Assembly: GCF_017301735.1 (NCBI RefSeq)
Contig: NZ_CP071090.1
Location: 11,453,001-11,517,000, forward strand
Length of the DNA: 64,000 bases
Reading direction: 5' to 3'
Source: Pyxidicoccus parkwaysis
Lineage (GTDB): Bacteria; Myxococcota; Myxococcia; Myxococcales; Myxococcaceae
Part shown: positions 32,656 through 41,184 of the stretch, piece by piece
Position numbering within the stretch: the first letter of the stretch is position 1
Layout: each line of letters starts with the position of its first letter
The notes under the pieces: generated by a model
The model's input: the letters and a program-made list of their open reading frames with translations, nothing else
What the model was told of the DNA's origin: nothing
The model's database searches: none
Program-made: the position numbers and the translations under genes

Positions 32656-33990
32656 TCAGGAACGGTGCCGCTCTGCCGCGCGGAAGAATTGGGTAAGGGA
32701 GTAGTCGAGCAGCGACTGACGGGACTCCATGTACCGGCGGGCACGCAGGAAGGGCAGCCAGACGCGGTTGCCGACGCGCACCTGGGACTCCTCCAGCTTC
32801 TTGCGCGGTATCCACTGCCCGCCAAGGCGCCTCACCAGCACGTCGCCCAGATAGGCGCCTACGGCTGGCGCCGTATGTTCGTCGATGAGCTTCCGCTCGT
32901 ACTTCTCTGGGAAGTTCTCACGCCAGAAGTGGAAGTCGAGGTCCGTGAGTGACTCCGGTGTCGCCTCGAAGATGGAGTCCACCGATGTGTGCAGCGCCGC
33001 GACCAGGCTCTCCTTGAGGTCGTCGTAATCGTCGCGAGTGCGCTCCTGGCTCTCTACGTCTGGTGGAAGGGTCGCCGGAAGCCACTCCTCCGGCTCGGGT
33101 GGTCGGTACGCGTTGAGCTCAGCAATCTTTCGCTGCCGCTCGCTGATGGCGAACTCGTCCGGGATGCGCGAGAGAAGCGGTGCCACGTCCGAGTGGAAGT
33201 GGGGCTCCACTGGAGCGAGTGCGGCGCTGCGCTCACGCAAGGTGTGCAGCACGGCGTCGAAGTCGAGTTCCGGGCGTAGGTGAACATGGGCACGGGCCTG
33301 GGCCACGCGCGCTTCCTCGCTGGCGAAGTCGGCAGCGGTGGGCCTCAGCACCAACAGGACGGAGCCGTTGGGGAGTTCCTCCACTCGGTAAGCTGGCGTG
33401 GACAGCATCCGCTCTCGACCTACGGCCTCTACGAGCTTCGGGCCGAAAACGTTGAGCCAGTATACTTCATAGATTTTGTCGAACCCGTCTCTCTGCGCTG
33501 TCTCCTCATCGCGACCGAAATTGGGAGCGCCAGACAGTTGATCGTCAGCCATGCTGTGCGCCATCGCATGGGGAGTCGGGTACTTTATTGCCCAGGCGCG
33601 AACCATCTCCACGAACATGCTGCTGCGCTGAAATTCCGCGAAGAACGAGGGCGGTTGAATATAGAGGCTGACACTCAGCCTCGGCCGGCGTGTGGCAAGT
33701 CCAACGTAGAGCGTCAAGGAAACCGCTGGAAACGATGAGCGGTGAAGCGCAATGGATGTGCTCTTGTCGCGCCGCTTTTCGTCCAGGGATTTCCAGATGA
33801 CATCACGCGAGTATTTGTATTGTCGTTTGCCTTCGACAACATCCGGCATCCAGTCGCCTGCGTTCTCCTCGAGCGCCTGAAAAATGGGGGTCAGCTCACG
33901 CTCCAGCATCCCGTGCTGGTCGAAAGCTCCATTGAAGGAGAGCCTCAGGCTGTCCTCGATGTCCAAATCCCGCAGCGTCAGCGCCTTCAT
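32656..33990 (-). CDS. Putative immunity protein of the Sit toxin locus (Imm52-like)
   Basis: 444-aa protein with no signal peptide or membrane segment. Residues 1-250 (LRLSFNGAFDQHGMLERELTP, then SLTLYVGLATRRPRLSVSLYIQPP) are beta-rich and resemble the Imm52 type of immunity protein. Residues 290-440 (PAVGAYLGDVLVRRLGGQWIPRKK) resemble DUF3806-type domains. Its ATG overlaps the stop of the toxin gene in ATGA, the coupling typical of toxin-immunity pairs, and it is intact while the toxin is not. Local composition is more A/T-rich than the flanks, suggesting transfer. Immunity is inferred from position and fold; the family name is from memory and needs a profile search. Confidence 0.65.
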   Translation of the reverse strand: MKALTLRDLDIEDSLRLSFNGAFDQHGMLERELTPIFQALEENAGDWMPDVVEGKRQYKYSRDVIWKSLDEKRRDKSTSIALHRSSFPAVSLTLYVGLATRRPRLSVSLYIQPPSFFAEFQRSSMFVEMVRAWAIKYPTPHAMAHSMADDQLSGAPNFGRDEETAQRDGFDKIYEVYWLNVFGPKLVEAVGRERMLSTPAYRVEELPNGSVLLVLRPTAADFASEEARVAQARAHVHLRPELDFDAVLHTLRERSAALAPVEPHFHSDVAPLLSRIPDEFAISERQRKIAELNAYRPPEPEEWLPATLPPDVESQERTRDDYDDLKESLVAALHTSVDSIFEATPESLTDLDFHFWRENFPEKYERKLIDEHTAPAVGAYLGDVLVRRLGGQWIPRKKLEESQVRVGNRVWLPFLRARRYMESRQSLLDYSLTQFFRAAERHRS

Positions 33991-36153
33991 TGAAACAGGA
34001 CCTCCACTCCCTCGACTTCGTCTCTGACGTTCTCCAATGCATCCTTCAATGCACGAGCGTCAGCAGGCCTGAGTTTATCCCCCTCATAGACAAGACGGAC
34101 TCTCTGGATCTGCGCTGTCTGCTCGAGTCCGGGCCTCCGGATATTCAACGTCTCACCGTAATACCTCAGGGCATTGCGCGCGTCCTCAACGAGCTGCGCC
34201 GTCAGTGTTTCTGGGTCCAACAGCTTCAGGTCCCGACTCTTGAAGCTGAATGTCTCAACCCGGGGGGGTGACCAGCAGGCGGGTGGTCCTCGATGACGAG
34301 CGCGTCCGCGAAGCGGAGGTCCACCTTCGCCACGCCCACGTGCGTTACGACTCGCGGCTGGTTGAAGTCCTTGAGCCATTTGCGCTGTGCCCGCGGGAGT
34401 GCTGCATCCTTCTCCAGGATGGAGAGCATGAGGCGCTCGAAGGCCAGGCCCCGGGCGTACCGCGTACGCATGCCTGGTAGCCCGCCCACTCCAAGGGGCC
34501 CTTGACCGCCGTGCCCTGCTCGATTTCAGCGGTCCTCTTCTCCAGGTACGAGACGTAGTCGGGCCAGAGCGGATGGGCTTCAACTCCGCGAGGGGCAGCA
34601 GTCTGTAGCGCGTTGCGATGCTTCTTCAGGAGCGCCACGTCCATCGGCAAGCGGGGCCCGCCTGCCTCGGCCTCCACCTGCTGGAACCTGGCCTCCGCCA
34701 CCTCTGGGGCGATTCCAGCCGACTCTGGCGGCAGGACGGTCGTGCTGCTGCTTCTCTTCGCGCTTCCACCCTGCGTTGACGTGGTGCTCGGGCGCTCGCG
34801 ATAAGCCTCCGCCAACATGGCCTGTGCCTTCGGCACACTGCCTCGGGCTTCATGGATGGCAATCGCGCCATCCAGTCCCTCGGCCGCCACGAAATAGCCG
34901 ACCGCACGCTCGCCCCGGATGAGCGCGAAGAGCTCGCCAGCCGCACCACTGCCGAGCTTCCCCTCCAGGTCCTTCACGACAGCCTTCAGCGCTTCCGCAT
35001 CAGTTGCTGCCAGTCGCAGCAGCCCACTCCGCCCGGCGCCGCTGGACTCCGCGAGGGTCCGAGCCCCCTTGCCCCCGGCGTACATCGCCACCACCACTGC
35101 GGCCGGCGCCAACTCCCGCGTAGCCTGCTCGTACTTGCCCTGGTACGCCGAGTACGCCCCATGTCCTGCCCCGGCCACGAGATGGTAGAACCCCACCGGC
35201 ACGCCAAACGTCAGGTGATCGAAGGCTCCAAGCGCTGTACTTCCTGGCGCGTAGTGCCGCTCCATCAGCGCCCTCTCCACCTCGTCGAGGGCGGCCTGGT
35301 AGTGAGGCGGCAGTTTCGCTCGCATCGCGGTGAAGTGCTGGTACCGACTTCCGTCGCTCACCGGGGGGCTGGAGAGTGCATCCCGGCCCGCACGCCCCAG
35401 TCCTCGGAGCACATCCGCCGCGCGCTCTGCTCGGTCGGGGTACTCGGAGAGCTCCAGCCCGCGCCGCTGCAGTTCCTCACTGACAACGGCCATCTGCCCC
35501 AACGTGTCCCCCAACTGCTTGTCGTCCCGCAGCAGGCCCAGGAGTTGGCGCAGCTCATCGTCGAAGGAGGTGTGGAGGACGAAGAGGGCAAAGACTTCCG
35601 CCCGGGGGAGCCCGTACTTCTCGGTGGCGCTGACGAGGAATGCCGCCCGCTTGCGGTTGAGGATTTCCGAGGCCTTCGCGTCCAGCGGGCCCAGGGCGCC
35701 CAGCCGGACGGCATTCCAGTCGGAGAGGGACTCCACCAACCGAGGCATGTCCACCGTGCGCTGCAGGGCAACGAAGGCCGCGAAGGAGGTACACCCGAGA
35801 AATGGGGTCAGCACTTCCTCCTCCGAGTCCAGGTAGGGCCAACCGGAGGGCACGTCTCCGCACACGGCGGCAGCGGCCTGAGGTGCCCGGAGCGGCGCCG
35901 TCTCTCCCCAGCCCGCGCCATGCGTCTGCGTGGGCAGGCGGCGGTACAGCAGCGCCTCGTCCTCCATGCTGGAGGAGTCTTCGGGGAGGCTGACGGTGGC
36001 GGCCCTCAACCCCTGCGAGGGAGGCGGACCCGGGACGTACGAGAGAGTCGCGCCGTGCCCGCTTGAAGATGGCAGCGAGGCGCAACCTGTGGAGAAGAGG
36101 ACAGCGGCCAGCACCAGGCCCACGCCACGAAGCAGTCGAGTCTCAGCGCGCAT
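33987..36153 (-). pseudogene. SitA-type polymorphic toxin lipoprotein, two frameshifts in the toxin domain
   Basis: Lipoprotein toxin gene of the myxobacterial Sit type, in which SitA lipoproteins pass to neighbours by TraA/B outer-membrane exchange and kill cells lacking the SitI partner. Signal peptide and lipobox FSTGC (Cys24) are followed by a roughly 500-residue delivery region. After codon 560 (GYQ, at 34474) the frame ends 43 codons later at 34345; the true continuation MRTRYARGLAFERLML is in another frame, and a second shift at the C7 tract (34262-34268) leads into RVETFSFKSRDLKLLD and the final GVEVLFQ at 33987. Restoring one base at each site gives 722 residues. ADALVIEDH plus ETFSFKSR suggests a restriction-endonuclease-fold (REase) toxin. 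Confidence 0.75.
34262..34268 (-). repeat. C7 homopolymer tract at the second toxin frameshift
   Basis: Seven C on the coding strand followed by GGG. Eight C would join ALVIEDHPPAGHPP to RVETFSFKSRDL in one frame. The tract could be a slippage site, a fixed mutation or a sequencing error. Confidence 0.8.
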
Positions 36154-36275
36154 TGTCCACACCGGGGCCCCCCAGGTTGAGGCCCTGCTTCGGGCCGCCG
36201 TCCACCACGGCCCGCGGCACTACCTGAAGGAAGCCTTCCTCCATTGGAGTCGAAGCCCGACTCGTACAGCATCGC
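36143..36275 (-). pseudogene. 3' remnant of the gene upstream of sitA
   Basis: The last 33 codons (36143-36244, VVPRAVVDGG, then GPKQGLNLGGPGVDNAR) look like a real C-terminus and overlap the toxin start by 11 nt (ATGCGCGCTGA). Another frame upstream reads AMLYESGFDSN and joins it only if a base is restored near 36245. It is probably the tail of an operon partner, truncated by the IS4-family insertion scar. Family not recognised; an accessory SitB-type gene is possible. Confidence 0.5.
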
Positions 36276-36428
36276 AGCGTGCCCGTCCGCGTCGAAGTCC
36301 GTCCAGTCCAGCACCTCCAGTGCCTCGGTCCGCTCCGCCAGGACGAAGGCCACCCATGCGCGGAACAGCTTCCAGACGTTCACGCCCGCTTCGGAATGCA
36401 GTCGGTCCAACCATCGGCTGATGTGTCC
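36276..36428 (-). pseudogene. IS4-family transposase fragment
   Basis: 51 codons, GHISRWLDRLHSEAG, VNVWKLFRAWVAFVLAERTE and ALEVLDWTDFDADGHA, resembling the region of IS4-type transposases around the first catalytic Asp (DWTDFD). A stop lies just upstream (36429-36431) and the rest of the DDE domain is missing. It marks the right-hand border of the toxin island. Confidence 0.6.
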
Positions 36429-36533
36429 TCACGCACCCGGGCGCGAATAGGAGGGGTGAATGGGGCCTCCAATGAGGTCGAAGCGATGGATGCGTTGCCC
36501 TGTAAGCTCATGGAGCTTCGCCAGGCTTGGCTA

Positions 36534-37436
36534 TCAACCCGCTACGGACTCCACGCCCGCCACGCGCCGCAGCGCCGCGGCGATTTCGTCCGGCACCTCC
36601 TCCTGGAGGAAGTGCCCCGCCTGCGTCTCCGTCACGCGCGCGTGTGGCAGGGCCTCGCGGTGCCGCTTCAGCGCGCGGGCGAGAATCGGGTCCCTCAGTC
36701 CCCACACCAACTCCGCGGGCCCGCGGAAGCCGCGCACCCACGCATCTCCGTCCGTCAGCTCCGGCACCGTGGGGTGGTCCTCGCGGTCGGGCACCATGCG
36801 CGCCATCGCCAGCGGCGCCGCGCGGTCCACCACGTGCCGCAGCGGCCACGCATACGCCCTCGCGACGTCTCCCGAAATCGAGCGCGCATCGCCCTGCGCG
36901 CGCCCCAGCACCGGCACCGGGAAGTTGAAGAGCCGGAACGCCGCGTCGCTCACCAGCGGCACGTGCGAGAAGCGGTGGAACGCCGTGGCCCGGTACGCGT
37001 GCGGCTTCAGCACCGACGTGTTCAGCACCACCAGTCCCGTCACCCGCCCACCCGAGCGCGCCGCCACCCACGCTCCAATCGGCCCGCCCCAGTCCTGCAC
37101 GCCCAGCACCACGTCGCGCAAATCCAACCGCTCCACCAGCTCCAGCACCGCCTGCCCATGGTTGCGCAGCGTGTGCTCGTGCAGCGCGCGCGGCTTGTCG
37201 CTCAACCCGAGGCCGATGAGGTCCGGCGCCACCAGGCGCAGGCCCCTGTCCTCCAGCCCGGTCATCACCTTCCGCCAGAGGAAGCACCACGTCGGGTTGC
37301 CGTGCAGCAGCAGCACGGGCCGGCCCTCGCCGTGGTCCAGGAAGTGCATTTTCACGAGCCCGTTCCCGAAGCGGATTGGAGCGAAGTGGGAGCGGAAGGG
37401 GAGCAGGCGCGCGATGAAGTCAGGGAGAGCGCTCAT
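36534..37436 (-). CDS. Alpha/beta hydrolase, haloalkane dehalogenase-like
   Basis: 300-aa cytoplasmic alpha/beta hydrolase. HGNPTWCFLWRKVM near residue 47 is the oxyanion segment, DLIGLGLSDKP follows, and the nucleophile elbow is VQDWGGPIG (Asp near residue 113), as in haloalkane dehalogenases, rather than Ser. The late AGHFLQEEVPDEIAAAL holds the catalytic His. A cap domain with FPVPVLGRA is present. Dehalogenase activity is the closest family match, but epoxide hydrolases share the Asp nucleophile. Start 37436. It is just beyond the IS4-type scar. Confidence 0.88.
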   Translation of the reverse strand: MSALPDFIARLLPFRSHFAPIRFGNGLVKMHFLDHGEGRPVLLLHGNPTWCFLWRKVMTGLEDRGLRLVAPDLIGLGLSDKPRALHEHTLRNHGQAVLELVERLDLRDVVLGVQDWGGPIGAWVAARSGGRVTGLVVLNTSVLKPHAYRATAFHRFSHVPLVSDAAFRLFNFPVPVLGRAQGDARSISGDVARAYAWPLRHVVDRAAPLAMARMVPDREDHPTVPELTDGDAWVRGFRGPAELVWGLRDPILARALKRHREALPHARVTETQAGHFLQEEVPDEIAAALRRVAGVESVAG

Positions 37437-37621
37437 GGTGGCTGGCGAACGTTCTAACGCCCGGCAGCCTCTTGCAGCCAACACCCATCAGGAGTGACTG
37501 GCGGCTGGCTGACGGCTCGGACCTGGGGGCGGGCTGAAATCCTACGCGGAGGCTACAGCCTTCAACGGGTGGCCCCCGGGCCTGCTGGCGTTCATTTCTT
37601 GGGGGGCGGAGGAGGCGTGGC

Positions 37622-38302
37622 ATGAAGGCAGTGGCGATCATCCTCGCTGCGGGTGAGGCCCGGCGGATGGCCCATCCCAAGGCGCTCATCGAACACGAGG
37701 GAGGAAAGAGTTTCCTCCAATCACTGGCATCCACATTCGGCAAGGCCGGCTGCTCCGTCATGGGAGTCGTCGGCAAGGACTCGGAAGCCGTGCGCGAGCA
37801 GCACCCGGGTCTGGAGTTGGTGGAAGCGGAGAAGTGGCAGGAGGGCCCGCTTGCTTCGGTGAAGACGGGGCTCGAGGCAGCCCTGGAGTCCGGGGCGGAC
37901 GTGGTGTTGCTGCATCCGGTGGACATGCCCGCGCTGCGAGCGTCCACGCTCAAGTCGTTGCTCAAGCTCCTGGGCGAGGCGGATGAAGTGCTCCGCCCGG
38001 AGTTCGAGGGTGCGCCCGGCTGGCCGCTGGTGCTTACCCGCGTCGCGGCGGAGCGGTTGCGCGCCGCCGACGGTCAGCAACTGGAGCCCGCGTTGGCGAC
38101 GCTGAAGACGCGGCGCGTGCCGGTGAAGGACCCGGGCGTGGTGGTGAATATCAACACGCCGGAGACGTACGAGCGGCTCTTCGGAATGGCGCCCAGACTG
38201 GCGCCTCCACCGAAGCGGCGCGGCAAGCGCGGTGGCCCGGCGACGGCCACGGTGGGCGAACTGGGCGGCTCGGCGCCCATGGCCGCGGCGTCCGACGAGT
38301 AA
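37622..38302 (+). CDS. MobA/MocA-like nucleotidyltransferase
   Basis: 226-aa protein of the MobA-like NTP-transferase fold. The N-terminal IILAAGEARRMAHPKALIEHEG gives the AAG-x-x-x-R-x-x-x-x-K nucleotide-binding signature; LLHPVDMPALRASTL is the metal-binding D-M-P segment, and GAPGWPLVLTR resembles the G-x-P-x-x-L substrate loop. It may transfer a cytidylyl/guanylyl group to molybdopterin or act on a sugar; the AAG-x-RM-x-x-PK order resembles MocA. The C-terminal 35 residues are a Lys/Arg/Gly tail. No molybdenum-enzyme genes are nearby. Monocistronic. Confidence 0.85.
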   Translation: MKAVAIILAAGEARRMAHPKALIEHEGGKSFLQSLASTFGKAGCSVMGVVGKDSEAVREQHPGLELVEAEKWQEGPLASVKTGLEAALESGADVVLLHPVDMPALRASTLKSLLKLLGEADEVLRPEFEGAPGWPLVLTRVAAERLRAADGQQLEPALATLKTRRVPVKDPGVVVNINTPETYERLFGMAPRLAPPPKRRGKRGGPATATVGELGGSAPMAAASDE

Positions 38303-38310
38303 CGAGGGCA

Positions 38311-38345
38311 GGGCCGGAGCTCCCCAGTCCGGGTGGCTCCGGCCC
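38311..38345. terminator. 10-bp stem terminator between convergent genes
   Basis: Perfect stem GGGCCGGAGC/GCTCCGGCCC with a 15-nt loop, 9 bp after the nucleotidyltransferase stop, flanked by a further GGGCA/TGCCC pairing. No U-tract. Confidence 0.6.
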
Positions 38346-38540
38346 CGAAGTGCCCTGAGCGTGGAGAAGTGACGGGCCCTGTCCTGTCCGCCACACGAGG
38401 CGGAAGGCCGGGGCGCGCGCGCTTCAAGGCGTGAGGCCCGCACGGGCGTCCGGCGTGCTCGGCATGATGCGCCTCCGCTTCCAGGGCGGGCGTACGCCCC
38501 GGGCTCGCGGCTCGCGCTTCGGCACACGAGGCCCCGTGCC

Positions 38541-39425
38541 TCAGAACGACAGGCCGAGCCCGAGGTACGGGCCGCCGATGGACTCGGCGTGCTCGATGCC
38601 GTCCACATGGCCTTCGTCGTTGAGGTACAGCCCCCTCCAGCCGCCGCGCAGGTTGAGGGCGCCCAGGTGCGTGGCCAGGCCTGCCTGCACGTCCACCTGC
38701 CGGTGCGGGAAGGGCGTTGCGTGCAGGCGCGCCTCCAGGTCCACCGGCGAGCGGCCGATGCACGCCTCCGCCGACGCGCCGAAGCTGGGCCCCACGAAGA
38801 TGATGTCCGGCGCATGCGCACTGGCCACGCCGGCCTCCACGCGCACGCGGCCGCGCGGGCCCGCCCACAGCGCCGCGGTGATGTGCGCGCTCAAGAGCGT
38901 AATCCGGTCCACGTCCTTCGAGCCGTCATCCGCCGGCAGCGCGATGCCGGTGACGCGCGTGTCCATTCCCAGCCGCCGCCCTTCCACGGCCATGAACACT
39001 CCCATCGCGCCGCCGTCGCCGAGCAGCCCGCCCTCCACGCCCAGCCGCACCATCAATGGCACGGGCTCGTAGCGCTCGCGCACCCGGGTGACGGGGGCCA
39101 GGGCCCGGGCGCGGGGCGGCGCGGCGATGATGGCGCCGGAGACGATGACCTCCGTCAGCGGGCGGCGGACCACCACCCTCCTTCTCCTCCGGGGCGAGTC
39201 GTCGTCGTCGTTCGACGAGGACCGGCCGCTGATGGGCGTGGCGCCGTGCGTGCGCGGCCGCTCGTCGCCCGAGGGGCGCGAGGGCCTCGGGCCGCCGTGG
39301 TCCCTGGACCCGCCGGACTGCGAGGAAGAGGAGGACGAGTGCTTGCCGAAGCGGGCCTCGGCGGGAGCGCTCCACAGGACACCAGCAGCGAGCGCGCCGC
39401 ACAGCACGGCCTTGGGAGATGGCAC
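38541..39425 (-). CDS. Secreted beta-barrel-like protein, paralogue A
   Basis: 294-aa protein with a signal peptide (about residues 1-24, ending EA) and then a Ser/Asp/Arg-rich linker (about 25-90). The rest has the alternating hydrophobic pattern of an outer-membrane or surface beta-barrel: VPLMVRLGVEGGLLGDGGAMG, RVRVEAGVASAHAPDIIFVGPSFG, LGALNLRGGWRGLYLNDEG, ending YLGLGLSF (terminal Phe). It is about half identical by eye over the barrel region to the product at 40152-41006. GAGGAG lies upstream of the ATG. Function unknown. Confidence 0.8.
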   Translation of the reverse strand: MPSPKAVLCGALAAGVLWSAPAEARFGKHSSSSSSQSGGSRDHGGPRPSRPSGDERPRTHGATPISGRSSSNDDDDSPRRRRRVVVRRPLTEVIVSGAIIAAPPRARALAPVTRVRERYEPVPLMVRLGVEGGLLGDGGAMGVFMAVEGRRLGMDTRVTGIALPADDGSKDVDRITLLSAHITAALWAGPRGRVRVEAGVASAHAPDIIFVGPSFGASAEACIGRSPVDLEARLHATPFPHRQVDVQAGLATHLGALNLRGGWRGLYLNDEGHVDGIEHAESIGGPYLGLGLSF

Positions 39426-39750
39426 GTTGCACTCCTCTTCTCGGGAATCTTGAAGCTCTTGGGGGAGGGGGATTCAAACGCCTTCCCGGCCAGGCCGGCC
39501 ATGGGCCCCAGGGCGGGGCGTGGCGTTGGGCAGCGTCACCTGTGCGGCGGCGGACAGCGCTCCCGCGAGAAGCCCGGCCCACCCTCCGGGGCGCAACACC
39601 CGGCCCGCTCCGGTCGGACACCGACTGTTGTCAGGGGCCTGTAATATCTGCCTGTATTCCCCATGCAGATGCTCATGGTTCGACACTGGGCCGCCCAGGG
39701 AATGGCGGCGTCACAGAACGCGCGTGTCTCGCGCGAAGGGAGCCGGTAGG
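39426..39750. other. Divergent intergenic region, 325 bp
   Basis: No convincing gene. It carries an A/T-richer patch around 39640-39670 (TGTAATATCTGCCTGTATT) that may include promoter elements for the response regulator. No repeat or RNA gene was recognised. Confidence 0.4.
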
Positions 39751-40155
39751 GTGGCAGTCGTGACCCACGCGCTGGCGCGGCCCATGGTCCTCCTCGTGGA
39801 AGACGACCCGGACGTCCGGGGGGCCATGGCGGAAGCCCTCCACGACGAAGGCTACGAGGTGGCCATGGCCATCAACGGCCATGAGGGGCTGCGCGTGCTG
39901 GCGGCCCTGGACGCGCCGTGCCTCGTGCTGCTGGACTTGGAGATTCCCCGGGGGGACGGCCACGCCTTCGTCGAGCGGCTGAACACGGACGCGCGCTTCG
40001 CCGGCACGCAGGTGCTGGGGATGACGGGGGAGCTGGGGCCTCCGCCCCCGGGCGTGGTGGCGATGCTGCGCAAGCCCGTCAAGCTGGGGGCGCTCCTGGA
40101 GGCGGTGGAGCGGCACTGCCCCCGGCGGGACCCCGCGACTTCGTCGAGCGGCTAG
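39751..40155 (+). CDS. Single-domain response regulator (REC)
   Basis: 134-aa receiver-only protein. Acidic pair VLLVEDDPDVRG, phospho-acceptor Asp in LVLLDLEIPRGDG, and KP motif MLRKPVKL are in place. No output domain is attached, so it acts by protein contact or phosphotransfer. GTG at 39751 is preferred because AAGGGAG lies 8 nt upstream; the ATG at 39784 is the alternative and is closer to the first strand. It ends 4 nt inside the convergent paralogue B. No cognate kinase is adjacent. Confidence 0.85.
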   Translation: MAVVTHALARPMVLLVEDDPDVRGAMAEALHDEGYEVAMAINGHEGLRVLAALDAPCLVLLDLEIPRGDGHAFVERLNTDARFAGTQVLGMTGELGPPPPGVVAMLRKPVKLGALLEAVERHCPRRDPATSSSG

Positions 40156-41006
40156 TACGTCAGGCCGAGGCCGAAGAACGGGCCGTGGAACGTGTCCACG
40201 TGCCGCACGTCGTCCACCTCGCCCGCGTCGTCCAGCACCATGCCCCGGTAGCCGCCGCGCAGCACCAGCGCGCCCAGGTGCAGCGCCAGCGCGGCGCTCG
40301 CGTCCACCTGCCGGTAGGGGAAGGGCGTCGTCTGCACGCGCGCCTCGAAGTCCAGCGGGCCCGCCATGCACGCCTCCAGGGACATGCCCAGGCTGGGGCC
40401 CACGAAGGTGACGTCCGGCGCATGGGCCGTGCTCACGCCGGCCTCCACGCGCACGCGCGCCTGGGGCAGCGAGACGATGGCCCAGGTGAGGTGCGCCTCG
40501 ACGAGGGAGATGGTGTCCGTCTCGTCCGAGCCGTCGTCCGCGTCCAGCCCCATGCCGGTGAGGCGCACGTCCGCGCCGAAGCGGCGCCCCTCCAGGCCGA
40601 TGAAGAGGTCCACCGCCGCGCCCTCGGTGACGGGGCCGCCCTGCAGGCCCAGGCGGAAGGACAGCGGCGCCGCGTGACGCTCGCCGCGCCACTCCGCGTC
40701 CGGGCCCCGCCGGTCATCAATCATCAGCCGGTGGTTGCCGCCGGAGAAGATGAAGGCGAAGAAGCCCACCGTCGCGTCCACGTCCGTGAAGTGGCTCGTG
40801 TTGCGGTGACGGCGGCGCGGACGGTCATCGTCGTGCCTGTCGTCGTCCGAGTCCTCGCCGACGGCCGTGGCCTCGTGTCCCTTGTCGTCGTCCTTCTTCG
40901 AGTCGCTCGAGTTGGAGCGCTTGCCGAAGCGGGCCTCGGCGGAGCCCGGTCCGAGGACGAGCCCGAGTGCGAGAGCAGCACACAGCACAGCCCGGAGTGG
41001 GGACAC
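40152..41006 (-). CDS. Secreted beta-barrel-like protein, paralogue B
   Basis: 284-aa product with signal peptide (ending SAEA) and a Lys/Asp-rich linker. The barrel region is paralogous to the gene at 38541-39425: matching segments are RVRVEAGVSTAHAPDVTFVGPSLG, DLFIGLEGRRFGADVRLTGMGL and LGALVLRGGYRGMVLDDAGEV, with a terminal FGLGLTY. GTG start, GAGGAG upstream. It overlaps the response regulator gene by 4 nt at its 3' end. Function unknown, probably the same as its paralogue. Confidence 0.8.
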   Translation of the reverse strand: MSPLRAVLCAALALGLVLGPGSAEARFGKRSNSSDSKKDDDKGHEATAVGEDSDDDRHDDDRPRRRHRNTSHFTDVDATVGFFAFIFSGGNHRLMIDDRRGPDAEWRGERHAAPLSFRLGLQGGPVTEGAAVDLFIGLEGRRFGADVRLTGMGLDADDGSDETDTISLVEAHLTWAIVSLPQARVRVEAGVSTAHAPDVTFVGPSLGMSLEACMAGPLDFEARVQTTPFPYRQVDASAALALHLGALVLRGGYRGMVLDDAGEVDDVRHVDTFHGPFFGLGLTY

Positions 41007-41184
41007 GGTTCTTCTCCTCGGTGGGGAGCGGCGAAAGGGCCTTCCGGAACCGTGGACGGATGCCCGCTCGCTTTATTCATCGCATGGCAAATGTACACCC
41101 CCGGGGGCCGCCGGGGGCGCACGCCGCCGCTCGTATCGAGCCGTCCGGGCTCCTCGCTGGAGCCCTCCCGAGCCGTCCGGGCTT

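Noticed and set aside
34345..34474. Read-through C-terminus of the toxin in the first frame as the true protein end
   Set aside because: The last 43 codons are a Ser/Arg-rich shadow, while two other frames carry a coherent toxin-domain sequence that ends at the ATGA overlap with the immunity gene.
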